DNA of 64,000 nt, taken from contig NC_089442.1 of NCBI RefSeq assembly GCF_026210795.1, positions 3,872,501 through 3,936,500 of the forward strand. Reading direction: 5' to 3'. Source of the DNA: Rhizophagus irregularis (Eukaryota; Glomeromycota; Glomeromycetes; Glomerales; Glomeraceae). The position numbers and the translations under genes are program-made. Under the pieces are notes generated by a model that worked only from the letters and a program-made list of their open reading frames with translations, ran no database searches and was not told where the DNA came from. This document shows positions 45,391 to 58,025 of the stretch, piece by piece (position 1 is the stretch's first letter; every line of letters begins with the position of its first letter).

Positions 45391-46237
45391 ATGTCTGATA
45401 AAGAAGAACAAGGAAGTGCTAAAAAAGTTGAAAAAAGAAATTAATAAAAAAGAAGATGGTAGCGAAGGCATTGGTGATAAGAAAAGGGTATATTTTTATG
45501 CTGTAAATAACATGACGATTTCCGTATCATAGTAAACATATTAAACAAAATTGTATCTTAGATACAGTGGGACTAATGGACTATTGGACTATTGGACTTT
45601 GTTCATTCCAGATCCAAATTTTTATTGGACTATTGGACCTATGATTAATTCCTGTTGTCACTTTATACTATTGTTAATTATTTGAAATAATGAGATATAA
45701 TGATTTAATTTTGAAGATTAGAAGAATCAAAATGAAAAAAAACATACAACTAATTATTTAAATTATTAAGCATGAAATAAAATTGTTGGATTATTAAGAG
45801 CTATAAGAACTCAATTGGACTTGGAGTGGACTATCTCCAATTAGTCCATGTCCAATAGTCCAAATTTTTTAATTGGACCTTGTCCAATTCCATCATTGCT
45901 TAGATATAATTAGGAAGAATGCTATGAAGTATTATGGTTACCTAGAAGCTTTCATCGCGTTATTTGGAATTTTGTCCATGTTATATTATACAGTTACTGT
46001 AAAAAGCGTATGTATAGTACAGTAAATATGTAAATGGTTGTCATCTCACTCACATAAGATGAGAACAACATCCTTGTTTTTTAGGATATCGAAATGATGA
46101 ACGGTGAACTCAAAGACAGAATCGATACTGTAAAAGGAATGGTTAACTTAGTTGACAGCAAAATTGGTCTTCTCGACAACAAAATCGAATTACTCGGATT
46201 TAAGTTTGATGTTATCTATACTCGAAAAGAAAATTGA
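45391..46237 (+). pseudogene. Small membrane/coiled-coil protein gene with one-base frameshift
   Basis: Three exons: 45391-45487, 45918-46007, 46085-46237. From the ATG the frame reads MSDKEEQGSAKKVEKRN and stops at 45442-45444. One base fewer in the A6 run at 45431-45436 would keep the frame open through EDGSEGIGDKKR and into exon 2. Exon 2 carries a membrane segment (YLEAFIALFGILSMLYYTV) and exon 3 an amphipathic coiled coil (MNGELKDRIDTVKGMVNLVD, SKIGLLDNKIELLGFKFDVI). About 112 aa if intact. The family is unknown; an N-out or N-in tail anchor with coiled coil is all that can be said. Either a recent disabling insertion or a homopolymer sequencing error. An alternative ATG at 45453 gives a shorter intact frame only with a different exon 2 acceptor (45913). 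Intron 1 carries a MITE. Confidence 0.5.
45565..45898. mobile_element. hAT-type MITE in an intron, 8-bp target duplication
   Basis: A 334-bp insert starting CAGTGGGACTAATGGACTAT and ending with its imperfect inverse (..TTGTCCAATTCCATCATTG), with GGACTATTGGAC words at the left and GTCCAATAGTCC at the right. It is flanked by an exact CTTAGATA at 45557-45564 and 45899-45906. CA.TG ends plus an 8-bp duplication are typical of hAT elements. It sits entirely inside intron 1 of the small membrane-protein gene, just upstream of the 3' splice site. Confidence 0.75.
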
Positions 46238-47459
46238 AGTTCTTATAGTATGTACATTGGTTTTCTTTATCCCTATAATTGCTTTCTTTTTTAACTTAGC
46301 AGACTCATATTTTAATTACAATTGATATTATAATGAAATTTAACTAATTTGTTTATCTTTTGAATGATTAAAAAAACTTTATAATGAGTATAATAATATA
46401 ATAAAATGCTCAGAAGATAGCTGATGTTTTTTACACCCTATCCTTTGCAATAATCAGGCGTGATGTTTCTACGTTAATATATATGAATTTTTTTTGATTT
46501 TTTTTGAACGATGATCCTTTATTCCCTTCTTCCTTTCAGACTCTTCATCCGAGCATGCTACTTGCTACCCTATCTTTCAGCAAACTATAACCTAAAATCT
46601 TTGGCATTAATATCCAAGACCTTCTTAGTAAACTCGATAGAATAGGTAGCATCACTGCTTTAGAAATTTCTCCGAGACTAAATAGAAGAAAGTACCAGTC
46701 ATGCCCTGTCGTGACAATTTCAGAGATAATTGAAATGATCTTGTTTTCACTTCCTCGTGTAATGTATAAAACTTATATAATAATCGAGTATTGTGCGTAA
46801 TACCTAATTATTTTAATAAAATCGGTAGAAAATGGGAGTTCTTTTTTGTAGAGTAATGTGCATGGCCGGTATTTAATAACTGCGGATCATACACGAGTAA
46901 ATGAATTAGTTATTATTCGCTTTGCTAAAATCCTGACAAGCGGTGCTATTAAATCTTGGAAAACAAAAATTTGTTGTTCGCTTAGAAGTTGTTAACTTAA
47001 AGTTTATTGATGTATAATCTATAACTATGAAAATTGTTTCTTCAAGTGATCTATAGATTATTTTTTTTGTTATTCCAACTACAAATTATTCATATGCATC
47101 GTATAGCGATAGTTTTTGGCGAATGGGTCATCGAAAATTTATTAATCGTTGTAATATTAACTATCGTGACATCTTAAAACTTTATTGCGTCTTACGTGAT
47201 TAGGTCCAAATTAAATCTTAGTTTTAATACATTTAATGAGTTTATATTAAATATTAAGAACAAAGAAAGATTCAAATAGAAGAGTAATACTGCTATTTTA
47301 ATGTTACATATATTAATAAAATAGTGATCTCGAAATGATATAACCATTTAACTTTACATATTGTATAATTAACTAACAAGTAACAACAATACAAATTTTT
47401 GAAAAAAAAAACTCCCACTTGGTGGAAAAAAAAGATAAAACAACAAATTATATTATTGT
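46238..47459. other. Intergenic with two weak coding relics
   Basis: A plus frame open at about 46593-46800 reads INIQDLLSKLDRIGSITALE then ISPRLNRRKYQSC, and another at about 47058-47204 reads YSDSFWRMGHRKFINRCNIN. Neither has a usable start or a recognised domain. They may be fragments of decayed genes. Otherwise AT-rich. Confidence 0.3.
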
Positions 47460-47717
47460 TCATCTGTCATCTGTCCATGAAGTATACTTGTTAAGCAATT
47501 TTGCGGCTTTACTAGTTGTTGGAAGATCCGTCGGGGAGTCTATGGCTCTTTCGAAGGTATCCTTTCTTCGATTCATGACCCTTTCCACGGCCACTTTCGC
47601 AGCAGAGTTCGGTTTAGAGGCATTATCAACTCAAGATACGGTATTTATAAGCCGGCGGTCATTTTCAGTTAAGCGATTATTGTTATTATTGTTATTATTG
47701 TTTATATTTGTAGACAT
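47460..47717 (-). pseudogene. Decayed Asn-rich small protein gene
   Basis: The minus strand from an ATG at 47717 reads MSTNI, an eight-residue Asn run, then RLTENDRRLINTVS and a TGA at 47633-47631. The same frame continues VDNASKPNSAAKVAVERVMN, RRKDTFERAIDSPTDLPTTS and KAAKLLNKYTSWTDDR to a second stop at 47460. The downstream part has ordinary protein composition, so this looks like a gene with one premature stop, or two exons with an intron I cannot place. The plus frame over the same DNA (47419-47727) is read as its shadow. Family not recognised. Confidence 0.4.
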
Positions 47718-47719
47718 AA

Positions 47720-48258
47720 TGAATTAATTGATTTACGTTAAGAGTGAATTGAGAGAAAGTTATTTTATCAATAATTATATTTAAATAAAATTCAAAGTTT
47801 TTATTTCAAAATGACAAAAGTCCAATTAGTTATACATTCACAAATGGCTTGCCATATTTATTTTTCACTTAGGCTTTATCAAAATGTCTTGCTATATTTA
47901 GTTTTATTGGAGAATGTTTACTTAATCTTTCTCAAATAGCCTACTATATTTAGTTTTATTAAGAGAAAAAAAATCTTGTATCCATTCGTGTATACACTAA
48001 TGAGATCATTCTTAATAAGAATTGAATTATTTGAAATTGACTAATTGCTAATTTAGTGACTGTCGAGATAATCGCCTGATCAATCAAGAAACTGAAGATG
48101 TTACAAAATGGTGATTCTTTTTAAATTTTCTTTCTTTATTGTATCACACAATACAAAAACAATAAGATGTATGAAGTAAAAAAAAAATATTTGAGTACAA
48201 GATAATAAATATGTTTCAAAATTATAACAACAAAATATAAACAATGCGTGTACATCGT
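47720..48258. other. Intergenic 3' of hexokinase
   Basis: Short repeats of TTGCTATATTTAGTTTTATT (near 47850-47960, three diverged copies) precede the hexokinase 3' end. No gene seen. Confidence 0.4.
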
Positions 48259-49884
48259 TTAAGCGGATAACATAGCAGCCAAAGCTACATAAACAAAGAA
48301 AAGATTTCCATAATTAGTTAAAAAAAAACAAACATTTGTATAAATAAGATGAGTAATTAATTACCAGCTCCAACACCAGAACCATCGGGTGCTAAATCAA
48401 GTTCAATTTTATCAGCATTTGGACCAAGGCATTCTTTAAGAGCTCTTTTAATACGCTCCTTAAAAGAAGGATAAAATAAAAATAAAGAGCCATCAATGCC
48501 AATATTGCAGCCAGATTCTGGTACATTGCACTGAGATATAACAGCAGATAAAGCAGCAGCAGATAATCTAGCAGCACGTAATCCGACTAATTGACAAACT
48601 CTCTTTACAATTTGACGATCTGTTAGTGTTGTGGAGGGTAAGTTTAATGATTCTTCCAAGATCCGTTTTGTTTTTTCAAGTGTATTGGTATCATCCGCTT
48701 CTATAGTTGACATATATTCTGTCTCAAAATAATATTGATTATTAAGATCTTTCGAAGAGAAACCATCAAAAAGTAATGTTCTATCAATAAGATTTAATAA
48801 AACATTTCTTGCTATCTCTCCAAGATACATTCCAGAGATAAACTTCTCCAAAGCTTGTTTCCGAGGATTATTTGATTTTCGATCAAGTTTATTATCAAAC
48901 ATAGTTAAAGGAAGCACTTTTCTCTATTAGAAAGAAAGTAAAAAAATTTTTTAACCGTTTATCACGTGAAAGAAATTAAAAGTAATTACGTAACATACCT
49001 CATTATCAAAAGCACCCCATTCAATGTTGATAACCATATGATCAGCATTCGAAGAAAAAGACTTCAATTTTTTTATATTTGAAATTTTCTCGAAATAAGC
49101 ACCATTTGTTCCAGTTCCAAGAATAACTCCAAGAAGAGTATTAGAATGTTTATAAGCATGAGCTAAAAGAGTCCCAACAGTATCGTTAACTAAAGCAGTT
49201 ACTTCGACAGGAACTACTTTACGGTTTAAAGAATCTTGTAACATAAATACGACATCTTTACCAACGGCACCGGAAGCGGTATAACCTTTTGTCCAATAGA
49301 TTAAATTTCCTTTATTGATAGCAGTTTGATCGACAGGGAATGAAAATGTAAATCCCAATTTTAATTTATCTTCCGCACTACTACTAATATTAAACTCAGA
49401 TAAAAATTTATCAACACAATCTGCTAAATAATCAAATAAGTGTCGTGCATCTCCATTTTTTAGCGAGTCTGATACTTTATATTTTTGTTGTCTTACAGAT
49501 ACTTTACCATCTCCTTCCAAATTTACTTGACACATTCGTAAATTTGTACCTCCAAGATCAAGTGCAAGAAATGTACCTACTTCTTTGCCAGTTGGGATTC
49601 CGGTAACTGTATATATAAATATTTAAAAAAGGTGTGAATCGGATGATAAAATAAAATTTTGAAAGAAATGTTTAATTACCATAACTGGGAACCATGGCAA
49701 CAGTTTGTCCATGTTTTTCAAGTCCTTTATTCATTTCATTACGAAAATGTTCAGAAATTTTTTTAAGTTTATCAGTGTTTATTTCAAATTCTTTTGTGAT
49801 TTCATCAATCGCAGATTTTTGCGATTCTGAACAATCATTAAATTCTTGAAGTTTATCAGTGAAAGTTAATGGAATTGGAGTCAT
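48259..49884 (-). CDS. HXK: Hexokinase, 465 aa
   Basis: Four exons on the minus strand: 49884-49680, 49606-48999, 48923-48365, 48284-48259 (1398 nt, phases agree; last exon codes eight residues). It phosphorylates glucose and other hexoses at C6 using ATP, the entry step of glycolysis in the cytosol. Motifs in order: FLALDLGGTNLRMCQV (phosphate-1 ATP loop, about residues 80-95), LGFTFSFPVDQ and NKGNLIYWTKGY (sugar-binding region), VTALVNDTVGTLLA (with catalytic Asp), LGVILGTGTNGAYFEK (phosphate-2), VINIEWGAFDNE (hexose-binding Glu), KFISGMYLGEIARNVL, and GIDGSLFLFYPSFKERIKRA plus LAPDGSGVGAAL (adenosine region). Length and motif order are those of a single-domain fungal hexokinase, not the 100-kDa duplicated animal type. 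One Rhizophagus peculiarity is not evident; all key residues appear present. Confidence 0.93.
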
Positions 49885-50096
49885 TTTTTTTTTTTAGGGA
49901 TTTTTCCCACAAATTTCAAACATTTAAAAGAATAAGCATTGCATTTATATAAATATAATGTTACACCATCATCATACTTTATTAATAGTCAGATCAAATT
50001 TAGACTAGATTTATAATCATAATGTTGATTACATATCGATTTTGAAATAAAATAAATTGTTGATTACATATATAGGTTTACATAATAATTATTGAA

Positions 50097-50387
50097 TTAC
50101 TCATTTTTTTTATTTTCAAGTTCCTTTAATTCTTTTTCAATTGCATTTTTAACTACATTCGCTTCTTGATGAGCATGTTTTTCTGCTCTATGATCTTGAA
50201 TACGTTCTTGACGAGCTATTTCTTCAGCTTTTTTTGCTTCTTCAACTGATGTATGAACTTCTGGTAGCGTGATTATAGCTTTATCGTTCTATTAAGTTTA
50301 GTGAAAAATTAATAAACAAGTTTAATAAATTATAAATAATGAATTACTTCTCTTTTTTTTACTTACGGTATTTTTCTTTGGATCCAT
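50097..50387 (-). CDS. 70-aa coiled-coil protein, unknown
   Basis: Two exons on the minus strand: 50387-50367 (MDPKKNT, donor GTAAGT) and 50288-50097. The product continues NDKAIITLPEVHTSVEEAKK and then an uninterrupted charged helix with His/Gln-rich heptads (ARQERIQDHRAEKHAHQEAN, NAIEKELKELENKKNE). Predicted soluble, helical, no signal peptide. The size and His-rich helix superficially recall mitochondrial ATPase-inhibitor peptides, but the conserved core of that family is not seen. It lies about 210 bp upstream of hexokinase on the same strand. Confidence 0.5.
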
Positions 50388-50623
50388 TTTTTTTCCTTTT
50401 TTTTGGTGGATAATTTTTTCTCTCCAACGTATATTTATATAACTTTCCATATAAATGTTCATGTCATCATTAAATCATTCAAACTTCAGCCCAAGTCCAT
50501 GATGAATCTATGTTATCATCGATCAGATGACATTGCCATTTATCATATAGGTAATTTACGTCATGACTGGTACTTCATAGTTTATAACTAAAGATCTACA
50601 TATAGTAGATAGTATATACTTAC

Positions 50624-50775
50624 TATATACTTATTGTATAGTATTTAGGCAATAACGTGCTGTTTTCGATTGAGGCCATTTGATTGGCTCAGATTGTGCC
50701 ACGAAGTGGTACAATATGACCGATCAAATGGTTGAGATCGAAAACAGCCTAAAGACCCTATACAATAAGTGTTTT
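50624..50775. repeat. Foldback element around GCTGTTTTCGAT
   Basis: CACTTATTGTATAG-like ends and inner arms GCTGTTTTCGATTGAGGCCA / TGGTTGAGATCGAAAACAGC pair across a short centre containing GTGCCACGAAGTGGTAC. Almost the whole 150 bp can form one hairpin. Locally GC-richer than its surroundings. Probably a small MITE between the coiled-coil gene and BRR2. Confidence 0.6.
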
Positions 50776-50779
50776 TATT

Positions 50780-51345
50780 ATATAGACTCTCACGATCACA
50801 CTATTAAATCAGTCACGAGTTAATTTATAGTCTATTTGTATAAAAATCTAATTTTATTAATTTTATGATGTATTTGTAATGATTTAAACAGTATTCATTT
50901 ATTATATATATCATCAATAAAGCTATTCAATAAATGTAAAAAAAATACAGTGTGATCCTATAAGGATATATAATAATGACAAATTATTCTATAATAAACA
51001 ATTTTGTTATCAGATGCGTATTTAACTTTTTAACAAAACTATCATTTTAACTTTATTATGGCTTTAAACAATTGTAACAATTAGCAAAAACAACAATTTT
51101 TGATTTCAGTTAAGTCGGCATCACTATTATAAATTCATTATTTTATTAGTACAGATAAATGTTGTTATTTCAGAAGATAAATTAAAATTTTGAAAAACTG
51201 TTTTAAATTTATTAATTTGAATAATAAAAAAAAATTTTTTTTTTAATGTTGATTAAGCGATATGTATATGAATGTAAATTTTCTAAATAATTAATACTAA
51301 TCGATCAAAAACCGAAAAATTTATAAATAACGCTAATTTTTTCAT
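50780..51345. other. 3' intergenic region of BRR2
   Basis: AT-rich, no gene seen. It probably contains the BRR2 3' UTR. Confidence 0.4.
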
Positions 51346-54300
51346 TTAAGTTTCCATTGCTTCATCTTCTTCTTCACTATCTTCTGCTCCTTCTTGTGCT
51401 TTGATTGGTAAATCAAATTCTTGATCACATCCTGAATAAGAATCTGACATAAAGAATAATTTTAATGAATGTTCACCAGCTTCTGATGGACATGTGAAAT
51501 CTAGTTTTACACTAAGAGATTTGTTTAAAGTAACACGTTTAATGCCAAGTAATGAATTCTTTTCCGTGTCACCAATAACAATCCACCATCCTTCATCTTT
51601 TTTATGAGGGAAAAATGGAGCAATTACCGGTCCTACAACTTCATCATCTTCTTCATCAACTTCACGAATAAGTTTCACATCAAGAGCACCTTGAGAACCT
51701 GCAACAAGTTCATCTTCGTCCCTTATACCAAACTTGACATCGATACTGGGATATCGATTAACATAGCGAGCAACTTCATATAATTGTCGTCCATCCATTT
51801 GAAGTATCTCATTTCGTTCATCGTCTTCGAGTTCCATAATGCCAAAAACATTATCAATTTCTCTTTCTTCACAGCGTTTAATAACATCTGCCATGAAATA
51901 AGGTATTTGTTTTAATGGTGATTCACTATCCCATAGAGCCTGAACACACATCTGTGCTAATTCCATAGAAGCTAATGCAGGTTTTAACCATCCACTGGAA
52001 CTTATTACGTCAACTATTGATTGAATCAAAGGAATAACTTTACCCAACACAGCTGTTTGATCAGATTGCAAATCTGGTGGTAATTGTGTTCTTGAAAAAT
52101 GAGCTTGTAGTAAAATATTAGTTTTAATATGCGGAGAATTAAATTTCGGATTTCCAAGTTTAACTGGTAGTCGGTCATATATCTTTTTAAGAACGGTATC
52201 TTCATGATGACGAACAGGAATAGATTCAAATTCAGCCGCTGACGATAAGATTTCTAAAAGCCCCTTGAGTTTGGTCTTTTCATTCAAACTCATACTAAAC
52301 ATCTCAACGGTAGTGTAACTAACATTATAATATGCAGCAATCATGCCTAAATTAAGTGGTGTTACGTCTAGTTCGTCTTCTAAAGCAATACATTTTGAAG
52401 CTGATAGATCGTTGACAGTTGTTTCAACTAATTCGGATAAATGATCTGATAGATGCCTATGATCAGAGCCTTGCATACCATAATAATTCGGATTTTCTAC
52501 CATACGACGATATAAAAATGTCCAAGTTAGATAATCGACAGCATCTTGTTTATTCTCAATAGTTTTCGTGACAACTTCAGCATTGAAATGATCATGTAAG
52601 AAATGATCCAAATGTGACTCTACGGGTAATGCTTCGTATAAGAATTTTTTATAAAAGTCTTTTTTGATTGCTTGACACATCAATACACAGCGACCAGTAT
52701 CATCATGTTGTGGTCGACAAGCCCTACCCATCATTTGAAGAACATCAGTTATTGGATAATCAGCATATCTATGCTCTTTACCCTCAAAGAATTGAGTTCC
52801 CATGACAATAACCATATGACAACTCAAATTTATACCCCAGCATGTGTCACGTGAAGCTACTACAACTTGTATTGCTCCACTTTCAAATAATTCTTCTACA
52901 ATTCGTTTATCTTGTTTACTCAATGCTTCGTGATAAAAACCAACTCCATGTTGTAGAGTTTCAGCCAAAGCTTTATCATTTATTTGTTTCAAATGATCTT
53001 CAATATCACTCGCATGTGCATGAAGGAAACGATCCGTTGTTCCATCAGCTGCACAGAAAGTGAGTAAGTCTACGGCAGTAAGTCTACATTGCTTACGTGA
53101 TGGTACAAATACAATTGCTGGTCTATCGGACGAATAATTCGTAATGGCGACATATGTTGGTTTAGCCATAGCCATCATGAGTGAAGCAAAATGAGGAATG
53201 CTGTAACTCTGGATATGAATTTCTAATGGTACAGGACGAACACTAGGATGAAAATTAAAAATGGTATGAGGGGTAGAACCGATCCACTCTCCGAGGTCTT
53301 GAGCGTTGGCTAATGAGGTACTTAAACATACAATACGAATTGGATTCTTTGTTTGATGAGCAATATAACGCATTCTTGAAACAATAATTTCGTACGTTGG
53401 TCCAACGTCACTGCCAATCAGATGTAATTCATCTGCTATGAACAATGCTACGGTTTGAACGTTTTTACGTTGTTTCCATCGACGGGACATTACATCCCAT
53501 TGTGTTGGTGTAGCAAAAATAACATCACCACTTTCAAGTAAACGAAGGTCTGCACTTGTTTCACCGGTAAGTGCCACTATGTTTTTTCCACCTTGAATTT
53601 TACCAAATTTTTGTCTCCATTGTGCAACTTGAAGATCAACAACTTCTTGAAATGGCGCGATATATACACAGCGTCCGTGATTCGGAGTAGACCATAATCG
53701 AAGGAGTGCGAATTCAGCGCAAACAGTTTTACCGCTTCCTGTGGGAGCTCCAACAAAGACATTATCGTTCATGTTATATAAAGCATTGAATACCTGGGTT
53801 TGAATAGGGTTAAATTTATCAACCCATCCATTATATACAGCTTCATATTCACGATTGCGTAATGCTGATACAGGTAAAGGCTGCATATCAAGCAACTCTG
53901 TGTGTGGTGGATACTTTTTTGGAAGTATTAAATGTCTAAATGACATAGGTAATTTTGTTTCACAATGTAACCAACGATCCGAGATAATGGAAATAAAATA
54001 ATTTGGTGGAAGAGGCTCAAAAAGCGGTACAGTAAATGTTATAACATGATCCTCTTCAGCGTATTTTTGTTTGAGTATAAATGAATCGTGGTATAATATA
54101 ACTTCCCCGTCAACGTCTTCAACTACAACCCAAAAAGCTTCGGCCGTACCATGAACTTTTTCATCCCACATAAAATCGGGAGTAATTTTAAGTTCCACTC
54201 GTAGTAATGATCTAGTAATTGGTTGGACGTAAGTAACAAGCTCCAATTTTGGAAATTGATGAATAAATTTATGAATCAACTTTCCAACTTTAGGTATTCC

Positions 54301-57300
54301 AACAAGTTCACCAATCTCTTGTGGATTCAAGTCAAAGTATCTTTCCCAAGGAAAATCCTTCTTTTCTATTTTTTTAACTACTTCCATGGGCATTTGTTTA
54401 AATTGACGTAATGGTGACATCGAAAGCCACATACGCCTTTCTACCATTTTACAAAGATCTAAAGCCCTTCTAGATAATTGAGACCAACCTCGTTTAAGGC
54501 ATATTTCAAACATTGCTCGAAGGATTCTACTTGCTGACTGCGTAATATAAACCATATCAGAAACAAGAGCAAAACCGTCAAGCTTAAGTTGTGAAATGTA
54601 AGCTTGTAAAAGAACATTAATTTTGGAAGTTGGCTCTTCAATGCCTTCTTTTACAGGTATAGGTACACGTTCAAGTAATTTAGATAGTTCAAGTTTTTCC
54701 TCCTCACGAACAGGAATATACTTGAATTCATCAGAAAGTGCGAATACACGAAATAATTCAATATGACCCATCATAGGTTTCAAGTGCTGGTTATAAGTCG
54801 ACATTGAAGTGTGTGTAATATAAAAATGTGAAGCAATACGGCCCAATTCAGTAACCTGGAATCTACCAGTCTTTTTATCATACTTCATCAAATTAGATTT
54901 ATCCAACAACATGCCAGCTGAATGAATTAAGTCTACACGTTTTTGTTCAAGATACGGGTCTTCTTCCAAATAGTCTGTTGAAATACCATAAAGAGTAGGA
55001 TTACGTAACATACGAACATATAAATATGTATATCCTAACCACTGAACTGCTTCATCTCTGTTTCTTACAGTACCCAAAACTATTTCTGCATTCAAGTTGT
55101 CAGCCAATTTACTGACAAACTGACTTTCAATTGGTAATTGTTGATTAAGTAGAGATAAATAATATTGAAGCTCATTATGAGATGTTATAATTATGCCTTC
55201 ACCAAAGGTATCATATTGTGGACGACCAGCACGTCCTAACATTTGAAGTACATCCTGAGGACTTAATTCTACCCAACGACCTTTTTCAGGTGAGTATACC
55301 TGAGTCCCTTTAATAATGACTGTATGTGCAGGTAGATTGACACCCCAAGCTAATGTTGCCGTGGACACAAGAACTTGAATATGTCCGTCAGCAAACAAGT
55401 CCTCAACTGTGGTACGATCAGTACGTGACATTCCCGCATGATGTATAGCGAATCCGAAAGGTAACAACTCGTAAAGGTTTGGATCTTTTATACTTGGAAG
55501 CTCATCTTGTAAAACTTCCCTACTGGCTGAACTAGGATTAAGAAATAATCTAAGTGTATCTTTTTCTAATGCCATATCTTTAATCGTTTTTGCCGTTTTT
55601 GCAGTTTCTTTTCTTGAATGAACAAATATCAATACTTGATTCTTTCCAGCTTGTTCTACGACTTTTTGATAGGTAACTTCGTTCATAACTTGAAACCGTT
55701 TGATTGCTTTCTTTTCTGTGACACCAATAAATTCCTGTTTTAATGGACATGGACGAAATGAGCTGTCGAAATGGAACAAGCCTTTCTTTGGATCTACACG
55801 TAAAAATGTAGCTACATCGCCATAATTAGGAAGTGTAGCTGAAAGTCCCACTAATCTAATCATTTCTTGAGTTTGCTCCATGTGGCGAATAGTACGAGAT
55901 ACAATGCTTTCTATTACAGGACCTCGATCGTCATGAAGCAAATGTACTTCATCAATAATAATAAGCCTAACAAGATTTGTATAACTTCTATCGGTTGCTT
56001 TTCTTGTTATAACATCCCATTTTTCAGGTGTAGTGACTATAATCTGTGTTTCTGAAATTTGCTGTTTAGTGAGTTGACGGTCACCAGTTAATTCAGAAAC
56101 CTTAATACCGTATTGTTGTAATCGAGAAGAAAAGTTGCCAACCATCTCTTGTACAAGAGCCTTCATTGGAGCAATATATACGATCTTAAAGGCATCTGTA
56201 TCAATAATACCTGTTTCTTCATTACGATTTTTCTCCATCTCATTAAGAATACACAGCATGGCAACATTTGTTTTTCCTGAACCAGTTGGTGCACAGACTA
56301 ATAAATTTTCATCCTGTTCAAACGCAACTGGATAAATTTTACTTTGTATACGATTAAGGATTCTTGCACCTTTGAAGGCACCATGTACCCACGGAGGAAG
56401 CTCTTCAATTGATATGAGCCTTTCATTTTCTGCATGTGGTTTTGGTTTTGGTGCTGGGACATGAATTTCTTCATAACCCTTTTTGGTACTTTTAAATGAT
56501 CCCTCAGGCAATTTACATGTTTTATTTGACATTACATGGCCACCTTGAGTAAACATTAAAGATTCTAAGTCTATTACTGCTTTCGGTGTTGCCGTTGTAC
56601 CAGGAGGTAGCGTAGCTTTGACAGCAGCTGGTACCGGACCATGAGCCAAAGCAGGTTTATCATCAATTTCCATTGCATCCTCCACAACACCTTTACGTGC
56701 GGCACCTTCTCCACGACGGATTCTTTCTCCACCAAGATCCCTCAAAATCCATTCTAGTCCATGTTCACGCATTTCACGTTCAATATTTTGACGTTCCGCC
56801 CCATCGGTACCAGCTCTAGCTAGCTTAGTACACCATACAATTAACTCGCGATTACGTGTTAATATCTTTACAAGATCGAATTTGTCATATTCAAATAAAG
56901 CCATCAACTCATTTTCGCAATCTCGTGTATTTACGTCTGATGCAAGAATCTGCATAGTGCTTGAAGTTTTTTCTTGTGCTGTATGTGGATCTGAATAATA
57001 ATTAGCTACCAAACGTTGAAGCCAAAAGGCATCAATATCGTGTGGTGATATTTTTTGTTCTGTCTGTGCAGAGGTAATTTTTCTGGATTTCGATATTTCA
57101 GGTCCTAAAACTGTTTTAAACCCTTCGTTTTCTTCATCTGTGACAATCTCTTTGTCTTCATCATCCTCAACTTGCCCTACGCCCAACACTCCACTTGTCT
57201 CTGCTTCTACTCCTTCATCATCTTCCTCTTCTTCCCCTGATTCAACCTCATACGTTCCGTATTCATCTTCCTGTTCTTCCTCTTCATCAAAAACTACAGC

Positions 57301-58025
57301 AACACCTAATTCATCATCAATTTCTCCTGCAAGATCTCCCTCTTTATCGAGATCCATTGTCTCTCCTGTATGATAATCTGTTATTTTTTTACCTAGATTA
57401 ACCAACTGAGCAAACCGATCAGGTGCAATTGTACCGATGAAAGACTCAATTTCTCTTTTTTTATCAAAATCTTTAAGATTTTCATTCTTCAGTATTTTTA
57501 ATATATCATCTGCAGCACTACGAATGACATCTTGAGCCTGATCGCCAAGGTTTTGGTGAACAAATGCCAATATTAGTTCATATGTCTCCCGGGTTTCCTT
57601 TGTCCTTGGTCTATAAGATTGTTCATCGAAATATTCTGTTGCAGCTAGTACATTGGAATAACCATATGCTTTTTTTAATGCACTACAAAATTAATAAAAT
57701 ATTTAAAATTAGCTTTGTTAAGTTATCAAATCGTAAAGATCAAAATAAATGAACAGCAAAATAACCTTTCTTCTTTTCGACGTTTCTTCTTTTCTTCAAC
57801 CTCAGCAACATGTTTGGCTTTTTTCTTTTTCGCTTGTATATCATTTAAAGTACTCCTTTGAGCTCGGCTACCAAAATCTTTTGGGTTAATTTTGCCCCAT
57901 AACGACTCCGGCTCGCCGGAAGGTTCATGATCTCTTCTTGGTAATTCAGATCTATTGGCCTGAAGGACAAGATTTGAATTTGCAGTGTATTGATATTGAT
58001 TTCCCCTTGCAATTTGCTCAGCCAT
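51346..58025 (-). CDS. BRR2: U5 snRNP helicase Brr2 (SNRNP200), 2198 aa
   Basis: Two exons on the minus strand: 58025-57766 and 57682-51346, giving 2198 codons plus stop. This DExH RNA helicase unwinds U4/U6 snRNAs during spliceosome activation. The N-terminus has the [20 protein letters not shown] block typical of Brr2, a basic coiled stretch, then a long acidic region ([20 protein letters not shown]). Cassette 1: [14 protein letters not shown] at about residue 550, [62 protein letters not shown], followed by a Sec63 domain. Cassette 2: [20 protein letters not shown] at about 1397, [13 protein letters not shown], and degenerate helicase motifs ([23 protein letters not shown]), as expected for the inactive regulatory second cassette, then a second Sec63 domain and an acidic tail. 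Length is close to the yeast and human proteins. The start is 179 bp from the divergent CCT7 start. Confidence 0.96.

Noticed and set aside
52672-57401. Plus-strand and alternative minus frames within the BRR2 locus
   Set aside because: They are shadows of the 2198-aa BRR2 reading frame; the Ser/Pro-rich plus frames near 57140-57401 are the complement of its acidic repeats.
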